Assembly (NCBI RefSeq): GCF_012848175.1
Contig: NZ_CP051651.1
Location: 4,595,501 to 4,659,500 of the forward strand
DNA from: Xanthomonas campestris pv. badrii
Lineage (GTDB): Bacteria > Pseudomonadota > Gammaproteobacteria > Xanthomonadales > Xanthomonadaceae
Length of the DNA: 64,000 nt
Reading direction: 5' to 3'
Below are positions 1 through 9,800 of this stretch, one piece after another. The notes under the pieces are model-generated. The model was not told where the DNA came from, did no database searches, and saw only the letters and a program-made list of their open reading frames with translations. A program made the translations under genes and the position numbers. Position 1 is the stretch's first letter, and each line of letters starts with the position of its first letter.

Positions 1-1
1 C

Positions 2-1330
2 CGCCTCAAGGGCGGCGTGCTGGCTAAGAACTACACCTTCAGCACCGTCGAACTGCGTCGCGCCAACGAACTGGCCGTGCCCACCTTCGCCAACGGCACC
101 ACCATCGTGCCGGCAGACCTGACCGAGCAGGCCGGGCTCAAAGGCATCAACGGCAGCCCCAGCGCGTGGGTGGTGCCCAACCTGGATGCGGTGGCCGACC
201 AGTTCGGCATCTACAGCAACAGCGGCACCTTTGCCGTCGCCCCGCGCGTCAACAACAGCCGCAGCGTCGAAGAAAAGGACCGCGGCGTGTGGTTGATGGG
301 CGAGTTCTCCACCGACCTGGGATCCATCCCGCTGTCGGGTAACTTCGGCGTGCGTTATGTGCGCACCGAGCAGGAGTCCACCGGCTATGCGTTGATCAAC
401 AACGCACCGGCGCTGACCACCGTCGGCCGCAAATACAACAACACGCTGCCCTCGTTCAACCTGGTGGCCGAGCTGGCGCCGGACCTGCTGCTGCGCCTGG
501 GCGCAGCCAAGGTCATGAGCCGTCCCGGCCTGGGCAGCCTCACCCCGGGCGTCACCGTGGCCGTGGCCGGCGGTTCGCGCACCGTGGCTGGCGGCAACCC
601 GGATCTGGACCCGATCGAAGCCACCAACGTCGACCTCGGCCTGGAGTGGTACTTCAACGAAGGCGCCATGCTCGGCGTCGGCGTGTTCTACAAGGACATC
701 GAAAGCTTCATCCAGACCGCGCGCGAAGTGCGCCCGTACTCCACCAGCGGCCTGCCGGCCGAATTGCTGGCCGGCACCGGTGCCACCGTCAATGACGACT
801 TCGCCTTCAGCATTCCGCTCAATACTCCGGGCGGCGAATTGAAGGGCGTGGAAGCCAACTACACCCAGCCCTTCACCTTCCTGCCGGGCAAGTGGGCCAA
901 CCTGGGCGTGCAGCTCAACTACACCTGGGTCGATTCGCAGATCCAGTACCTGGCCAGCAGCGGCGCGCCGGTGATGAAGAACGACCTGCTCGGGCTGTCG
1001 CGCTCGTCGTGGAATGCCACGCTGTTTTACGAAGGCGAGTCCTTCGCAGGGCGCGTGTCGGCCACCAACCGCGACGACTACCTGACCCAGGCACCGGGTG
1101 CGGAAGCCGGCTTCAACGTCGATGGCGTGCACGGCATGACCGGCACCACCATGATCGACGCCTCGCTGCGCTACAAGATCAGCAAGCAGCTGGAGCTGAG
1201 CTTGGAAGGCATCAACCTCACCAACGAAGCCTCCGACGAATGGGTGTCGTCGCCGCGTACCGGCCAGTTGCCGCTGCAGTACGGCGAAACCGGTCGCCAG
1301 TTCCTGCTGGGTGCCCGCTACAAGTTCTAA
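2..1330 (+). CDS. TonB-dependent receptor, C-terminal part (cut by window edge)
   Basis: The reading frame is open from base 2 with no start, so the gene begins upstream of the window. What is visible is about 442 residues of outer-membrane beta-barrel: alternating amphipathic strands, an LRLGAAK.MSRPGL segment and a C-terminal end of GARYKF with the terminal aromatic residue usual for barrel insertion. The same landmarks occur in the next gene (LRLGAAKTMARPTL, GARYKF), so the two are tandem paralogues. TonB receptors of this group import carbohydrates through the outer membrane. The pectinesterase and pectate lyase downstream suggest pectin-derived oligosaccharides as substrate, but this is inference. 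The plug and TonB box are outside the window. Confidence 0.93.
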   Translation, partial: RLKGGVLAKNYTFSTVELRRANELAVPTFANGTTIVPADLTEQAGLKGINGSPSAWVVPNLDAVADQFGIYSNSGTFAVAPRVNNSRSVEEKDRGVWLMGEFSTDLGSIPLSGNFGVRYVRTEQESTGYALINNAPALTTVGRKYNNTLPSFNLVAELAPDLLLRLGAAKVMSRPGLGSLTPGVTVAVAGGSRTVAGGNPDLDPIEATNVDLGLEWYFNEGAMLGVGVFYKDIESFIQTAREVRPYSTSGLPAELLAGTGATVNDDFAFSIPLNTPGGELKGVEANYTQPFTFLPGKWANLGVQLNYTWVDSQIQYLASSGAPVMKNDLLGLSRSSWNATLFYEGESFAGRVSATNRDDYLTQAPGAEAGFNVDGVHGMTGTTMIDASLRYKISKQLELSLEGINLTNEASDEWVSSPRTGQLPLQYGETGRQFLLGARYKF

Positions 1331-1335
1331 GTGTT

Positions 1336-1365
1336 GCCCGCCTGCTGCGCATGTGCGCAGCGGGC
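1336..1365 (+). terminator. stem-loop after the first receptor gene
   Basis: Six bases after the receptor stop codon, GCTGCGCA (1344-1351) and TGCGCAGC (1354-1361) form a perfect 8-bp stem with a two-base loop. It can be extended by GCCC/GGGC across a four-base bulge. There is no run of T after it, so it is either a weak terminator or an mRNA-stabilising hairpin that separates the expression of the two receptor genes. Confidence 0.35.
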
Positions 1366-1568
1366 CCCATTCCAACGCCTGATCGCATTGCCGCCTGCGC
1401 CGGAGTTCCGTGCGCGTGCAACGCGGTGGGCGTGATTCAAGCCGCAGACACCGCATCGCGCCACACAACGTCGCGCCGCACGGTGGCGGTGATGTGACGA
1501 GTCGACGCCCGTGGCCCGTGGGGAGGCTGCACGCGTCTTTGCAGCCGCGCCATTGGAGTGAGTGCATC

Positions 1569-4500
1569 ATGCAAGTCCGTTCGCGTCGTTCCGCCTCACT
1601 GGCGGCCGCTCGCCTGCCCACCGCGCGTCTGTCGGTGGCCATCGTCCTGGCACTGCATGCGGCCAGCGCCGTTGCGCAGACCGCCCCGGCCACGCCAGCC
1701 ACCGATCCGGTGGATCTGGACCGCGTACAGGTCAAGGCCACCTACCGCGAAAGCCTGCAGCAATCGCTGGATGCCAAGCGTTACAGCGTGGAGCAGGTGG
1801 ATGCCATCTATGCCGAAGACATCGGCAAGTTTCCCGATCTGAACCTGGCCGAATCGATGCAGCGCATCGCCGGTGTGTCCATCGACCGCGAAGGCGGCGA
1901 GGGCAAGCAGATCTCCGTGCGCGGTTTGGGCTCGGACTTCACCCGCGTGCGTATCAACGGGCTGGAGGCGTTGGCCACCACCGGCAGTGGCGGCGACGGC
2001 GTCAACCGCAGCCGCGGCTTCGACTTCAATACCTTCGCCTCGGAGCTGTTCAGCCGCGTCACCATCAGCAAGACCCAGTCGGCGCAGATGGACGAAGGTT
2101 CATTGGGCGCCACCGTCGACCTGCGCGGCTCGCGCCCGTTCGACTTCGATGGTTTCGAAGCCGCCGCATCCACGCAATACGGCTACAACGATCTCTCGCG
2201 CGAGAACGATCCGCGCTTTTCCGGGCTGATCAGCAACATCTGGGCCGATGGCCGCTTCGGTGCCTTGATGTCGGTGTCCTACAGCGAGCGCCATCTGCGC
2301 GAAGAAGGCTACAACCCGGTGCGCTGGGAGCACGGCAACTACCGCAACGCCAATCAGAGCACCGCCACCAACAACGGCACCTACGGGTTCTGCTCGCCGG
2401 TGGGCTACAACCCGCAGACCCCGCGCAACCCGCTGTCCAACGAAACCCCCGCCGGCGTCGGCTCGCAGGCCAACCAGGACCGCAACAACGGGTGGGGCAG
2501 CTACGGCATCAGCGCCACCACCTGCGGCACCGGCATCGCGCGCCCGGCCAATACGCCGGAGAACATCCAGGCCTATGAAACCGCCACCAATGCCTGGATT
2601 CCGCGCTATCCCCGCTATACCCGCATCGATCACCAGCTGGAGCGGCTTGGCGTGACCGGCGCGCTGCAGTTCAAGTTCAGCAACGACACCCTGCTCAATC
2701 TGGACCTGTTGTATTCCAAGCTGGACAAGGACCAGCGCGAGGACTCGTTCGGCGCCAATCTGCACCGTACCGCCAACTTCGGCGGCAAGACACAGATCGC
2801 CGTGCGGCAGGCGCAGGTGGACGCGCAGAACCGCCTCACTTACGGGGTGTTCGACAACGTCGACTTCCGCACCGAATCCGGCAGCATCGAGGAGTCCACC
2901 GAGTTCAAGCAGGTCAGCCTGGACCTGCAGCACCGCTTCAACGACCAGGTCCGCCTCAATGCGCTGGTCGGGCATTCCACCTCCGATTACCAGCGCCCGG
3001 TGTTCTCGATGGTGAGCCTGGACAACACCAACCTGGACGGCTTCGTGCTCGACCGCCGCGGTGGTGGCGACTACCCCAGCATGACCTTCCCGTTCGATGC
3101 CGGCGACACCAACAGCTGGCAGTGGCTGGGCTACGGCGCGGTGCCGGTCAACAGCAATGGCACCGCACGCGGCACCAACATCAGCGAAGTGCGGCTCAAC
3201 CCGCAATCGGTGGGCAACACCTTCGACACCGCCAAGCTGGATCTGGAATTCAACATCAGCCCCACCTTCACCTTCCGCACCGGCCTGGCCTACAAGGACT
3301 ACGACATGGACACGTCGGAGTCGCGTCACATCTCCTACGGCCGTCTGGCGCAGGCCTTGCCTGCCGGCGTGGGCGTGGGTGACCTGACCACTACGCTGGA
3401 TGGCTTCGGTCGCAGCTTGAACGGCACTCTTCCCACCACCTGGGTGGTTCCGGATTTCCAGAAGGTCGCCGACCTGCTCGACATCAACTGCAATTGCGAT
3501 ACCGGCGTGCCCGGCGGCGATTACCGCCTGGCCGATGTCGGCCACTTCGGCTCGTCCAACAACAATTTCGCCGTCAACGAAAAGAGCCTGGGCACCTACC
3601 TGCAGCTGGATTTCAACACCGACCTGTGGGGCCGCGCGCTGCGCGGCAACCTGGGCGTGCGCTACGTGCAGACGCAGATCGCTGCCAGCGGCTATGCACC
3701 GTGCACGGCCGCTGCTGCCGGCGCCATCTCGCCCAACTGCGAATCGTTCTTCGGCGTGGCCAGCGCCACCGCCAACCCCGGCGAGCGCCTGCTGGTGCCC
3801 ACTACCGTCAATCACAACTACCGCGATGTGCTGCCGTCGTTGAATCTGTCGTGGGACGTCAGCGATGAGGTGGTACTGCGCTTGGGTGCGGCCAAGACCA
3901 TGGCGCGGCCCACGCTGGCGTATCTGTCGCCCAGCGTCAGCGGCGGCCCCACCCAGTTCTTCGACGACGGGCGCTTTTTCTCGATCAACCTGGGCAACCC
4001 CAAGCTCGACCCGTTCCGCTCCACCAACTACGACCTCAGCGCCGAATGGTATTTCCGCGAAGGCTCGCTGCTGTCGGCGGCAGTGTTCTACAAGGACATC
4101 GACAGCTACGTGCAGCGCACCCGCGTGCTCACCACCTGGGAGGCGATGGGCTATTCGCTGGACCTGCTGCCCGCAGGCTTCACCCCGGACACCATCTTCA
4201 ATGTGCAGAGCTACTTCAATACCCCCGGCGGCCCGCTCAAGGGCTTCGAGCTGACCTACCAGCAGGCCTTCGATTTCCTGCCCGGCTTCTGGCGCAACTT
4301 CGGCGTGCAGCTCAACTACACCCAGGTCGATTCCAAGATCAATTACCTGTTCAGTACCGCCGGCAACAGCAATACCAGCATCACCACCACCGCCACCGAA
4401 CGCGACCTGCTCAATCTCTCGCCGCACTCCTACAACGCCACCGTCTACTACGACGACGGCCGCTTCAGTGCGCGCGTGTCCACCAGCTATCGCGATGGCT

Positions 4501-4766
4501 ACATCAACAACATCCTGGCCCAGGAAGACGTCTACGACCTCGATGGTCGGCGCCTGGTCACGGCCGATGTCACCGGTAAATACAGTGTTGAAAACGTCGA
4601 TTTCAACATGTCCTACAAGCTCAACGACCACCTGTCGCTGACCTTGGAGGCCATCAACCTGCTCGACACCCCCGACCGCCGCTACGTCGATTCCACGCTG
4701 GAACTGCCCGACAAGTACACCGTGACCGGGCGTCAGTACTACATCGGCGCGCGCTACAAGTTCTGA
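1569..4766 (+). CDS. TonB-dependent receptor, probably for pectin oligosaccharides
   Basis: Encodes 1065 residues. The chosen ATG opens a basic stretch and a hydrophobic signal peptide ending ASAVAQ, followed by a mature N-terminus with a plug domain (about residues 45-190; IGKFPDLNLAESMQRIAGV and ISVRGLGSDFTRVRINGL are typical plug motifs). The rest is a beta-barrel ending in YYIGARYKF. It is longer than siderophore receptors and matches the large carbohydrate-type receptors that are numerous in Xanthomonas. It lies 12 bases before the pectinesterase gene and probably heads an operon with it and the pectate lyase, so import of pectin fragments is the likely role. The frame stays open upstream to 1410, but only the 1569 start gives a signal peptide at the N-terminus. 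Confidence 0.95.
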   Translation: MQVRSRRSASLAAARLPTARLSVAIVLALHAASAVAQTAPATPATDPVDLDRVQVKATYRESLQQSLDAKRYSVEQVDAIYAEDIGKFPDLNLAESMQRIAGVSIDREGGEGKQISVRGLGSDFTRVRINGLEALATTGSGGDGVNRSRGFDFNTFASELFSRVTISKTQSAQMDEGSLGATVDLRGSRPFDFDGFEAAASTQYGYNDLSRENDPRFSGLISNIWADGRFGALMSVSYSERHLREEGYNPVRWEHGNYRNANQSTATNNGTYGFCSPVGYNPQTPRNPLSNETPAGVGSQANQDRNNGWGSYGISATTCGTGIARPANTPENIQAYETATNAWIPRYPRYTRIDHQLERLGVTGALQFKFSNDTLLNLDLLYSKLDKDQREDSFGANLHRTANFGGKTQIAVRQAQVDAQNRLTYGVFDNVDFRTESGSIEESTEFKQVSLDLQHRFNDQVRLNALVGHSTSDYQRPVFSMVSLDNTNLDGFVLDRRGGGDYPSMTFPFDAGDTNSWQWLGYGAVPVNSNGTARGTNISEVRLNPQSVGNTFDTAKLDLEFNISPTFTFRTGLAYKDYDMDTSESRHISYGRLAQALPAGVGVGDLTTTLDGFGRSLNGTLPTTWVVPDFQKVADLLDINCNCDTGVPGGDYRLADVGHFGSSNNNFAVNEKSLGTYLQLDFNTDLWGRALRGNLGVRYVQTQIAASGYAPCTAAAAGAISPNCESFFGVASATANPGERLLVPTTVNHNYRDVLPSLNLSWDVSDEVVLRLGAAKTMARPTLAYLSPSVSGGPTQFFDDGRFFSINLGNPKLDPFRSTNYDLSAEWYFREGSLLSAAVFYKDIDSYVQRTRVLTTWEAMGYSLDLLPAGFTPDTIFNVQSYFNTPGGPLKGFELTYQQAFDFLPGFWRNFGVQLNYTQVDSKINYLFSTAGNSNTSITTTATERDLLNLSPHSYNATVYYDDGRFSARVSTSYRDGYINNILAQEDVYDLDGRRLVTADVTGKYSVENVDFNMSYKLNDHLSLTLEAINLLDTPDRRYVDSTLELPDKYTVTGRQYYIGARYKF

Positions 4767-4778
4767 CAGGAGCAACGC

Positions 4779-5756
4779 ATGCAACTGCATCGCAGGATCG
4801 TGTTACGCAACCTCGCCGCCACCGCACTGCTGGCCGGGCTATCGCTCGGCAGCGGCACCGCGTTGGCCGCCGACCCGGTGTACACCGTGGCCAAGCAGGG
4901 CAGCGCCGGCTACCGCACCGTGCAGGCCGCCATCGACGCTGCCGTACAAGGTGGCAAACGCGCGCAGATCAACATCGGCGCCGGTACCTACCAGGAACTG
5001 ATCGTGGTGCCGTCCAACGCACCGGCGCTCAGGCTCACCGGCGCCGGCCCCACCCAGACCGTCATCACCTACGACAACTACGCCTCGCGCATCAATCCGG
5101 CCACCGGCACCGAATACGGCACCTCCGGTTCGTCCAGCGTCATCATCGCCGGCAACGACTTCACCGCCGAACAACTGAGCCTGGGCAACCACGCCGGCCC
5201 GGTGGGCCAGGCGGTGGCGGTGCGCGTGGATGGCGACCGCGCCGCGTTCCGCAACGTGCGTTTTCTCGGCTACCAGGACACGCTGTACCTGCGCGGCGCC
5301 AAGCTGTCGTACTTCCTGGATTGCTATGTGGAAGGCACCGTGGATTTCGTGTTCGGCGCCGGCACCGCGCTGTTCGAGAACGTGCAGCTGCATTCGCTGG
5401 GCGACGGCTATCTCACCGCCGCCTCCACCCCGCAGGAGGCCGCACGCGGCTTTGTGTTCCGCAATGCGCGCGTCACCGCCGCCAGCGGCGTGTCGCGGGT
5501 CTTCCTGGGCCGGCCGTGGCGCCCGTATGCCAGCGTCAGCTTCATCGGCAGCCAGCTCGGCGCGCACATCCTGCCCGAAGGCTGGAACAACTGGGGCAAT
5601 GCCGCTAACGAGGCCACCGCCCGCTACAGCGAGTACCAAAGCAGCGGCGCCGGCGCCAACCCGTCGCGCCGCGTGAAGTGGTCGCGCCAGCTCACCGCTG
5701 CCCAGGCCGCAGCACAAGACCGCACCGCCATCCTCGGCAACTGGAAGCCCTTCTGA
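4779..5756 (+). CDS. Secreted pectin methylesterase (CE8 family)
   Basis: Encodes 325 residues. After an export signal (basic start, hydrophobic core, cleavage near GTALAA) comes a right-handed beta-helix of the carbohydrate esterase 8 type. Family signatures are clear: GYQDTLY, with the oxyanion-hole Gln near residue 166 and the catalytic Asp at 167; VDFVFGAGTALFE, with the nucleophilic Asp near 189; and LGRPWRPY, with the substrate-binding Arg. It removes methyl esters from homogalacturonan in the periplasm or outside the cell, so that pectate lyase can cut the chain. Its stop codon overlaps the start of the pectate lyase gene by one base (TGATG), which suggests translational coupling in one operon with the receptor upstream. 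Confidence 0.95.
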   Translation: MQLHRRIVLRNLAATALLAGLSLGSGTALAADPVYTVAKQGSAGYRTVQAAIDAAVQGGKRAQINIGAGTYQELIVVPSNAPALRLTGAGPTQTVITYDNYASRINPATGTEYGTSGSSSVIIAGNDFTAEQLSLGNHAGPVGQAVAVRVDGDRAAFRNVRFLGYQDTLYLRGAKLSYFLDCYVEGTVDFVFGAGTALFENVQLHSLGDGYLTAASTPQEAARGFVFRNARVTAASGVSRVFLGRPWRPYASVSFIGSQLGAHILPEGWNNWGNAANEATARYSEYQSSGAGANPSRRVKWSRQLTAAQAAAQDRTAILGNWKPF

Positions 5757-6784
5757 TGATCAAGTTCTCAACCTTCGCGTTGACCGGCGCGCTGCTGCTG
5801 GCCCCGCTCTCGGCCATGGCCGACACCATCGCCGACAACATGCTGCTGCTGCAGACCGCCTCCGGCGGCTGGTCAAAGCACTACAAGGGCGTGGCGGTCG
5901 ACTACACGCGCACCTTCACCGCTGCGGAAATCGCCGAGCTGCAGCAGCCCGGCCGCAAGGACGATGCCACCATCGACAACAAGGCCACCACCTACGAAAT
6001 CACGTACCTGGCCACTGCCTTCAAGAACGAAAAGAACGCCAAGTACATCGCCGCCGCACGCCGTGGCGTGGACTATCTGCTCAAGGCGCAGTACGCCAAC
6101 GGCGGCTGGCCGCAGTTCTACCCGGACCTGTCGTCCTACCATCACCAGATCACCTACAACGACGACGCCATGGTGCGCGTGCTCAACCTGTTGCAGGACA
6201 TCGGCGAGGGCAAGGGCGACACCGGCGCACAGCTGCGTGGCAGCCACGGCGCCAAGTCCACCCAGGCCGTGGCCAAGGGCCTGGAATGCGTGCTCGCCAC
6301 CCAGGTCAAGATCGGCGGCACCCTCACCATCTGGGGCGCGCAGTATGACGAGGTCACGCTCAAGCCGGACAAGGCGCGCGCGTATGAGCTCGCCTCGCTG
6401 GCCTCGGGCGAATCGGTCAGCATCGTGCGCTTTCTGATGCGCCAGCCCAACCCCTCGGCCAAGATCAAGACTGCGGTGCAGGCGGCCGCTGTCTGGTTCG
6501 ATACCCATCGCATGCGCGATTTGGCCACCAAGAAGATTGACGACCCCACCCAGGAAACCGGCAAGGACGTGATCCTGGTCGCGCAACCGGGTGCCTCCTT
6601 GTGGGCACGCTTCTACGACCTGCAGAATCAACGCCCGCTCTATGCCAACCGCGACGGCGTTGCATTGACCGACTACATGAAGGTGCCCAACGAACGCCGC
6701 GTCGGTTATGCCTGGCACGGTACCTGGCCGGACAAGTTGTTGAAGGAAGACATCCCGAAGTGGCGTACTGCCAACGGTCTGTGA
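5756..6784 (+). CDS. Secreted pectate lyase, PL10-type
   Basis: Encodes 342 residues, starting inside the stop codon of the pectinesterase gene. A 20-residue signal peptide ends LSAMA/D. The mature protein has polysaccharide lyase family 10 features: SGGWSKHY, DDATIDNKATTYEITYLA, NGGWPQFYPD and HQITYNDDAMVRVLNLL, which lie on an alpha/alpha toroid. The family cleaves demethylated homogalacturonan by beta-elimination and releases unsaturated oligogalacturonides, which fits the KduI and KduD enzymes encoded near 53-55 kb. Coupling to a methylesterase makes functional sense, since the lyase prefers demethylated substrate. Catalytic residues were not assigned individually. Confidence 0.93.
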   Translation: MIKFSTFALTGALLLAPLSAMADTIADNMLLLQTASGGWSKHYKGVAVDYTRTFTAAEIAELQQPGRKDDATIDNKATTYEITYLATAFKNEKNAKYIAAARRGVDYLLKAQYANGGWPQFYPDLSSYHHQITYNDDAMVRVLNLLQDIGEGKGDTGAQLRGSHGAKSTQAVAKGLECVLATQVKIGGTLTIWGAQYDEVTLKPDKARAYELASLASGESVSIVRFLMRQPNPSAKIKTAVQAAAVWFDTHRMRDLATKKIDDPTQETGKDVILVAQPGASLWARFYDLQNQRPLYANRDGVALTDYMKVPNERRVGYAWHGTWPDKLLKEDIPKWRTANGL

Positions 6785-6792
6785 GGAAACCC

Positions 6793-6817
6793 CGCCGCGC
6801 GGCATCCCCGCGCGGCG
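6793..6817 (+). terminator. perfect 10-bp stem-loop after the pectate lyase gene
   Basis: CGCCGCGCGG (6793-6802) and CCGCGCGGCG (6808-6817) pair perfectly around the loop CATCC, and a short T-rich stretch (TCTTTT) follows. This very stable hairpin sits in the 56-base gap between the lyase gene and the large downstream gene. It could terminate, attenuate or stabilise the upstream message. It ends about 20 bases before the next start codon, so partial read-through is plausible. Confidence 0.55.
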
Positions 6818-6840
6818 ATGTCTTTTGAAGTGAGGTAAGC

Positions 6841-9800
6841 GTGCTGAAGCTTTTGATGGGTGTGGTGTGTCTGATCGCGTTGCCGGCAAGCGCGGCCTCC
6901 GTTGCGGCACCGGAACTGCTGTTCCGCGTGTCCGCCGATCGCAGCCTGGACGCGGATGTCGCCCGCGGCGACGGCGTGCCCAACTTCCGCGACAAGATCA
7001 CGCTGGTGCCCACCGGCAAGCGTGGCAATGCCATCGAATGGACCGACGACGGTGTGCTGTCGTGGAATGCGCCCGGCAACCTCTACACCCAGCGCGGCAC
7101 GCTTGGCTTCTTCTGGCGCTCACGTTATCCCGTGGGCGAAGCGCCATTCGTGATCTTCCGTGTCGGCTACGCCGACCACACCAGCTGGGACATGGCCTGG
7201 CTGCGCATCGACTGGAACGGCCACGGCTTCGATGCCTTCGTCACCGACGCCAACCTCGCGCGCACCCGCGTCTCCTTCAAGCTCGACAAGAACCCCACTG
7301 CCAGCGACTGGACCCACATTGCGTTTGCCTGGGACGAAACCCGCGGCGTGCGCCTGTATGTGGACGGCAAGGAGGCCGCCCGCGTGGACTGCGGTGCGCC
7401 CTGCGCCAACGGCGGCGCGCTCGACTTCGACGCCGCGCTGGACCAGTTCGGCCTGGCCGGCCGCGTGATGTCGCCGCACCAGGTGCAGAGCCGCTACAAC
7501 TTTTTGCGCGGCAGCGACTTCGACGAGATCCGCATCTACGACCGCATGCTCGACGGCGCAGGCGCCAGCGCGCTCGCCCGCCTGCAGGAACCCACAAGCG
7601 CCGAAGCGCCCACCGGGAACGCGCAACACGCCGCCTTCCTGCACCGCTACGGCTGGGACAACGGCCACGCACCGCCTGCACTCACCGCACCGGTCACCCG
7701 TATCCGCAAGGTGGAATTCACCGACGCGCGCGACCTCAAGCAATGGATGTGGAAGGCCACCGACGGCATTGCCGAAACCACCTGGCCCGGCGTGTACAAC
7801 CGCTCGCGCCTGCCGGGGCGCAACGACTATTTCCAGCTCCCGGACTGGAACACCTACGTCGAAGGCGGCAAGGCGCTGGACCTCACCCTGCCGGATGAGC
7901 CCTTCAACCGCATCGAGCTGCGCGGCGCCGCCTACGGCCAGGCCAGCTACACCGCGCCCGCTGCCGCCGGTGCCACCAACGCACAGCCGCAGCCACTGTT
8001 CGCACGCGCACAAGGCGTGGTGCGCAGCGTGGACCAGTTCCCCGAGCGCCGCGGCGGCACCCTGCGCTTTGCCAACACCGCGCAGGAAACCCCCATCCAG
8101 GAAATCTGGGCCTACAACGTGCAACCGGGGCAGGTTCCCAAAGGCAGCGCGCAACTCAGCTACACCGTGCGCAGCGACATCCAGCCCGACTACGACAACC
8201 TCGCCGAACTGCGCGATGTCATCGCCGGCCGCTACCCGCCGGGCGAGCGCCAGACCGTGATCGCGCTGCCCACCAAGGCGCCCGCCCGCAAGCGCCCCAG
8301 CGACAAGACCGCAGCAAGCGCGCAGCAGCCCATCGTGCACATCCTGGTGCCATCCAGCCTGGGCAACCCGCCGCCGGACCAGGCGCTGATGCGCAGCTGG
8401 TCCTACGGCTGGGAAAACATGCACGACGGCCTGGACGGCATCGCCATCACCTTGCCGGCGCTGAACCTGCCGGCCACCCACAACGGCAGCATCCCGCTCA
8501 ACATCCGCATCAAGGACCCCATCTGGCCCGCACGCGACATGGTCGACGTCTCGGTCGCCGTCGCCCCCGGCCAGGCCCGCACGCTGTGGCTGGACCTGCG
8601 CGACAGAATCCTCAGCAACGACAGCCTGATGCTCAGCATCGCCGCCGCCGCGCCCGGCTTCGATGCCAATGCGCTCGACGGCACCCAGCTGCAGCTGGTG
8701 TTCAAGCCGCGCGCCGAGGCCATCAAAGAGCACGTCGCCGACCGCTTCAACCAGGTCAAGGACAACTGGGGCTTTCTGGTGGAAGAACACACCACCTCCA
8801 AGCGCCAGCTGCTCTACAAGCGCCTGGACGCCGACATCACCGACCTGCTGCGCGTGGACCCGGACCACGCCCTCGGCCGCGAATACTGGAACGACATCAG
8901 CTACGCCAACCAGGGCGAGTTGCCTGTGGACATGCCCACCGTGCCCAAGGGCGTGCCCGCCTGGGCGTTCTGGCAGCTGCAAGACCTCAGCGCCACCCGC
9001 CGCTACATCCGCTGGTGGATCGAGCAGCGCCAGGTGGCCTACGGCGATTTCGGCGGCGGCATTTCCGACGATTCGGACCTGGTGCAGCAATGGCCGGGCG
9101 TCGCCCTGATGGGCGTAGACCCGGACATGCTCAACGCCTCCATGCTGGCGCTGTCCGATGCCAACTACCGCAACGGCATGTTCACCAACGGCCTGTCCAC
9201 CATCGAAACCGACGAGCTGCACTCCTACGAGGAGGGCATCAACCTCAACAGCGCCCTGCTGTATCTCAACTGGGGCGACCCACGCACCGTCGAGCGCCTG
9301 ATGGAAACCGTCAAGGCCTTCGACACCATCATCCAGGTCAACCCGCAAGGCCACCTGCTGTTCGCCAGCAACTGGTTCGGCGGCCGCAAGGTCTACCGCG
9401 AGCCCAACTGGCAATGGCAAAAACCGTATTCCTTCCCCATCGTGCACCCGGCGATCCTGCTGGGCGGCTATAACGCCGACCCCAACAGCCGCCGCATCGT
9501 CACCGGGTTAGCGGACGGCTATCTCGCCCACGCCTACACCAACGCCAAGGGCAACTGGGCTCTGCCCAACGAGATCAACTGGCAAACCGGCAAAACCCGC
9601 GGCGGCGAACTGTTCGAAGGCAGCGGCGGCGCCGACACCTTGCACACCTTCTGGGCCGCCTACCGCTTCACCGGCGAAGGTCGCTATCTCAAGCCGATTA
9701 ACTACCGCGTCGCCAACAGCGGCCCCAATGGCCTGTCGCTACTCAACGAAAACTTCCTCGATGTCATGGGCAAGCGCAGCGACTGGAGCGGCAAGCTCAT

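Noticed and set aside
2100..4790. Very long open frame on the minus strand opposite the second TonB receptor
   Set aside because: It is antisense to a clear receptor with signal peptide, plug and barrel, its composition (Val/Gly/Ala/Arg repeats) is that of a GC-rich shadow, and it has no family features.
7120..9447. 775-codon minus-strand frame opposite the LamG protein
   Set aside because: Same pattern of GC-driven shadow coding; the plus-strand protein has recognisable domains and a signal peptide.
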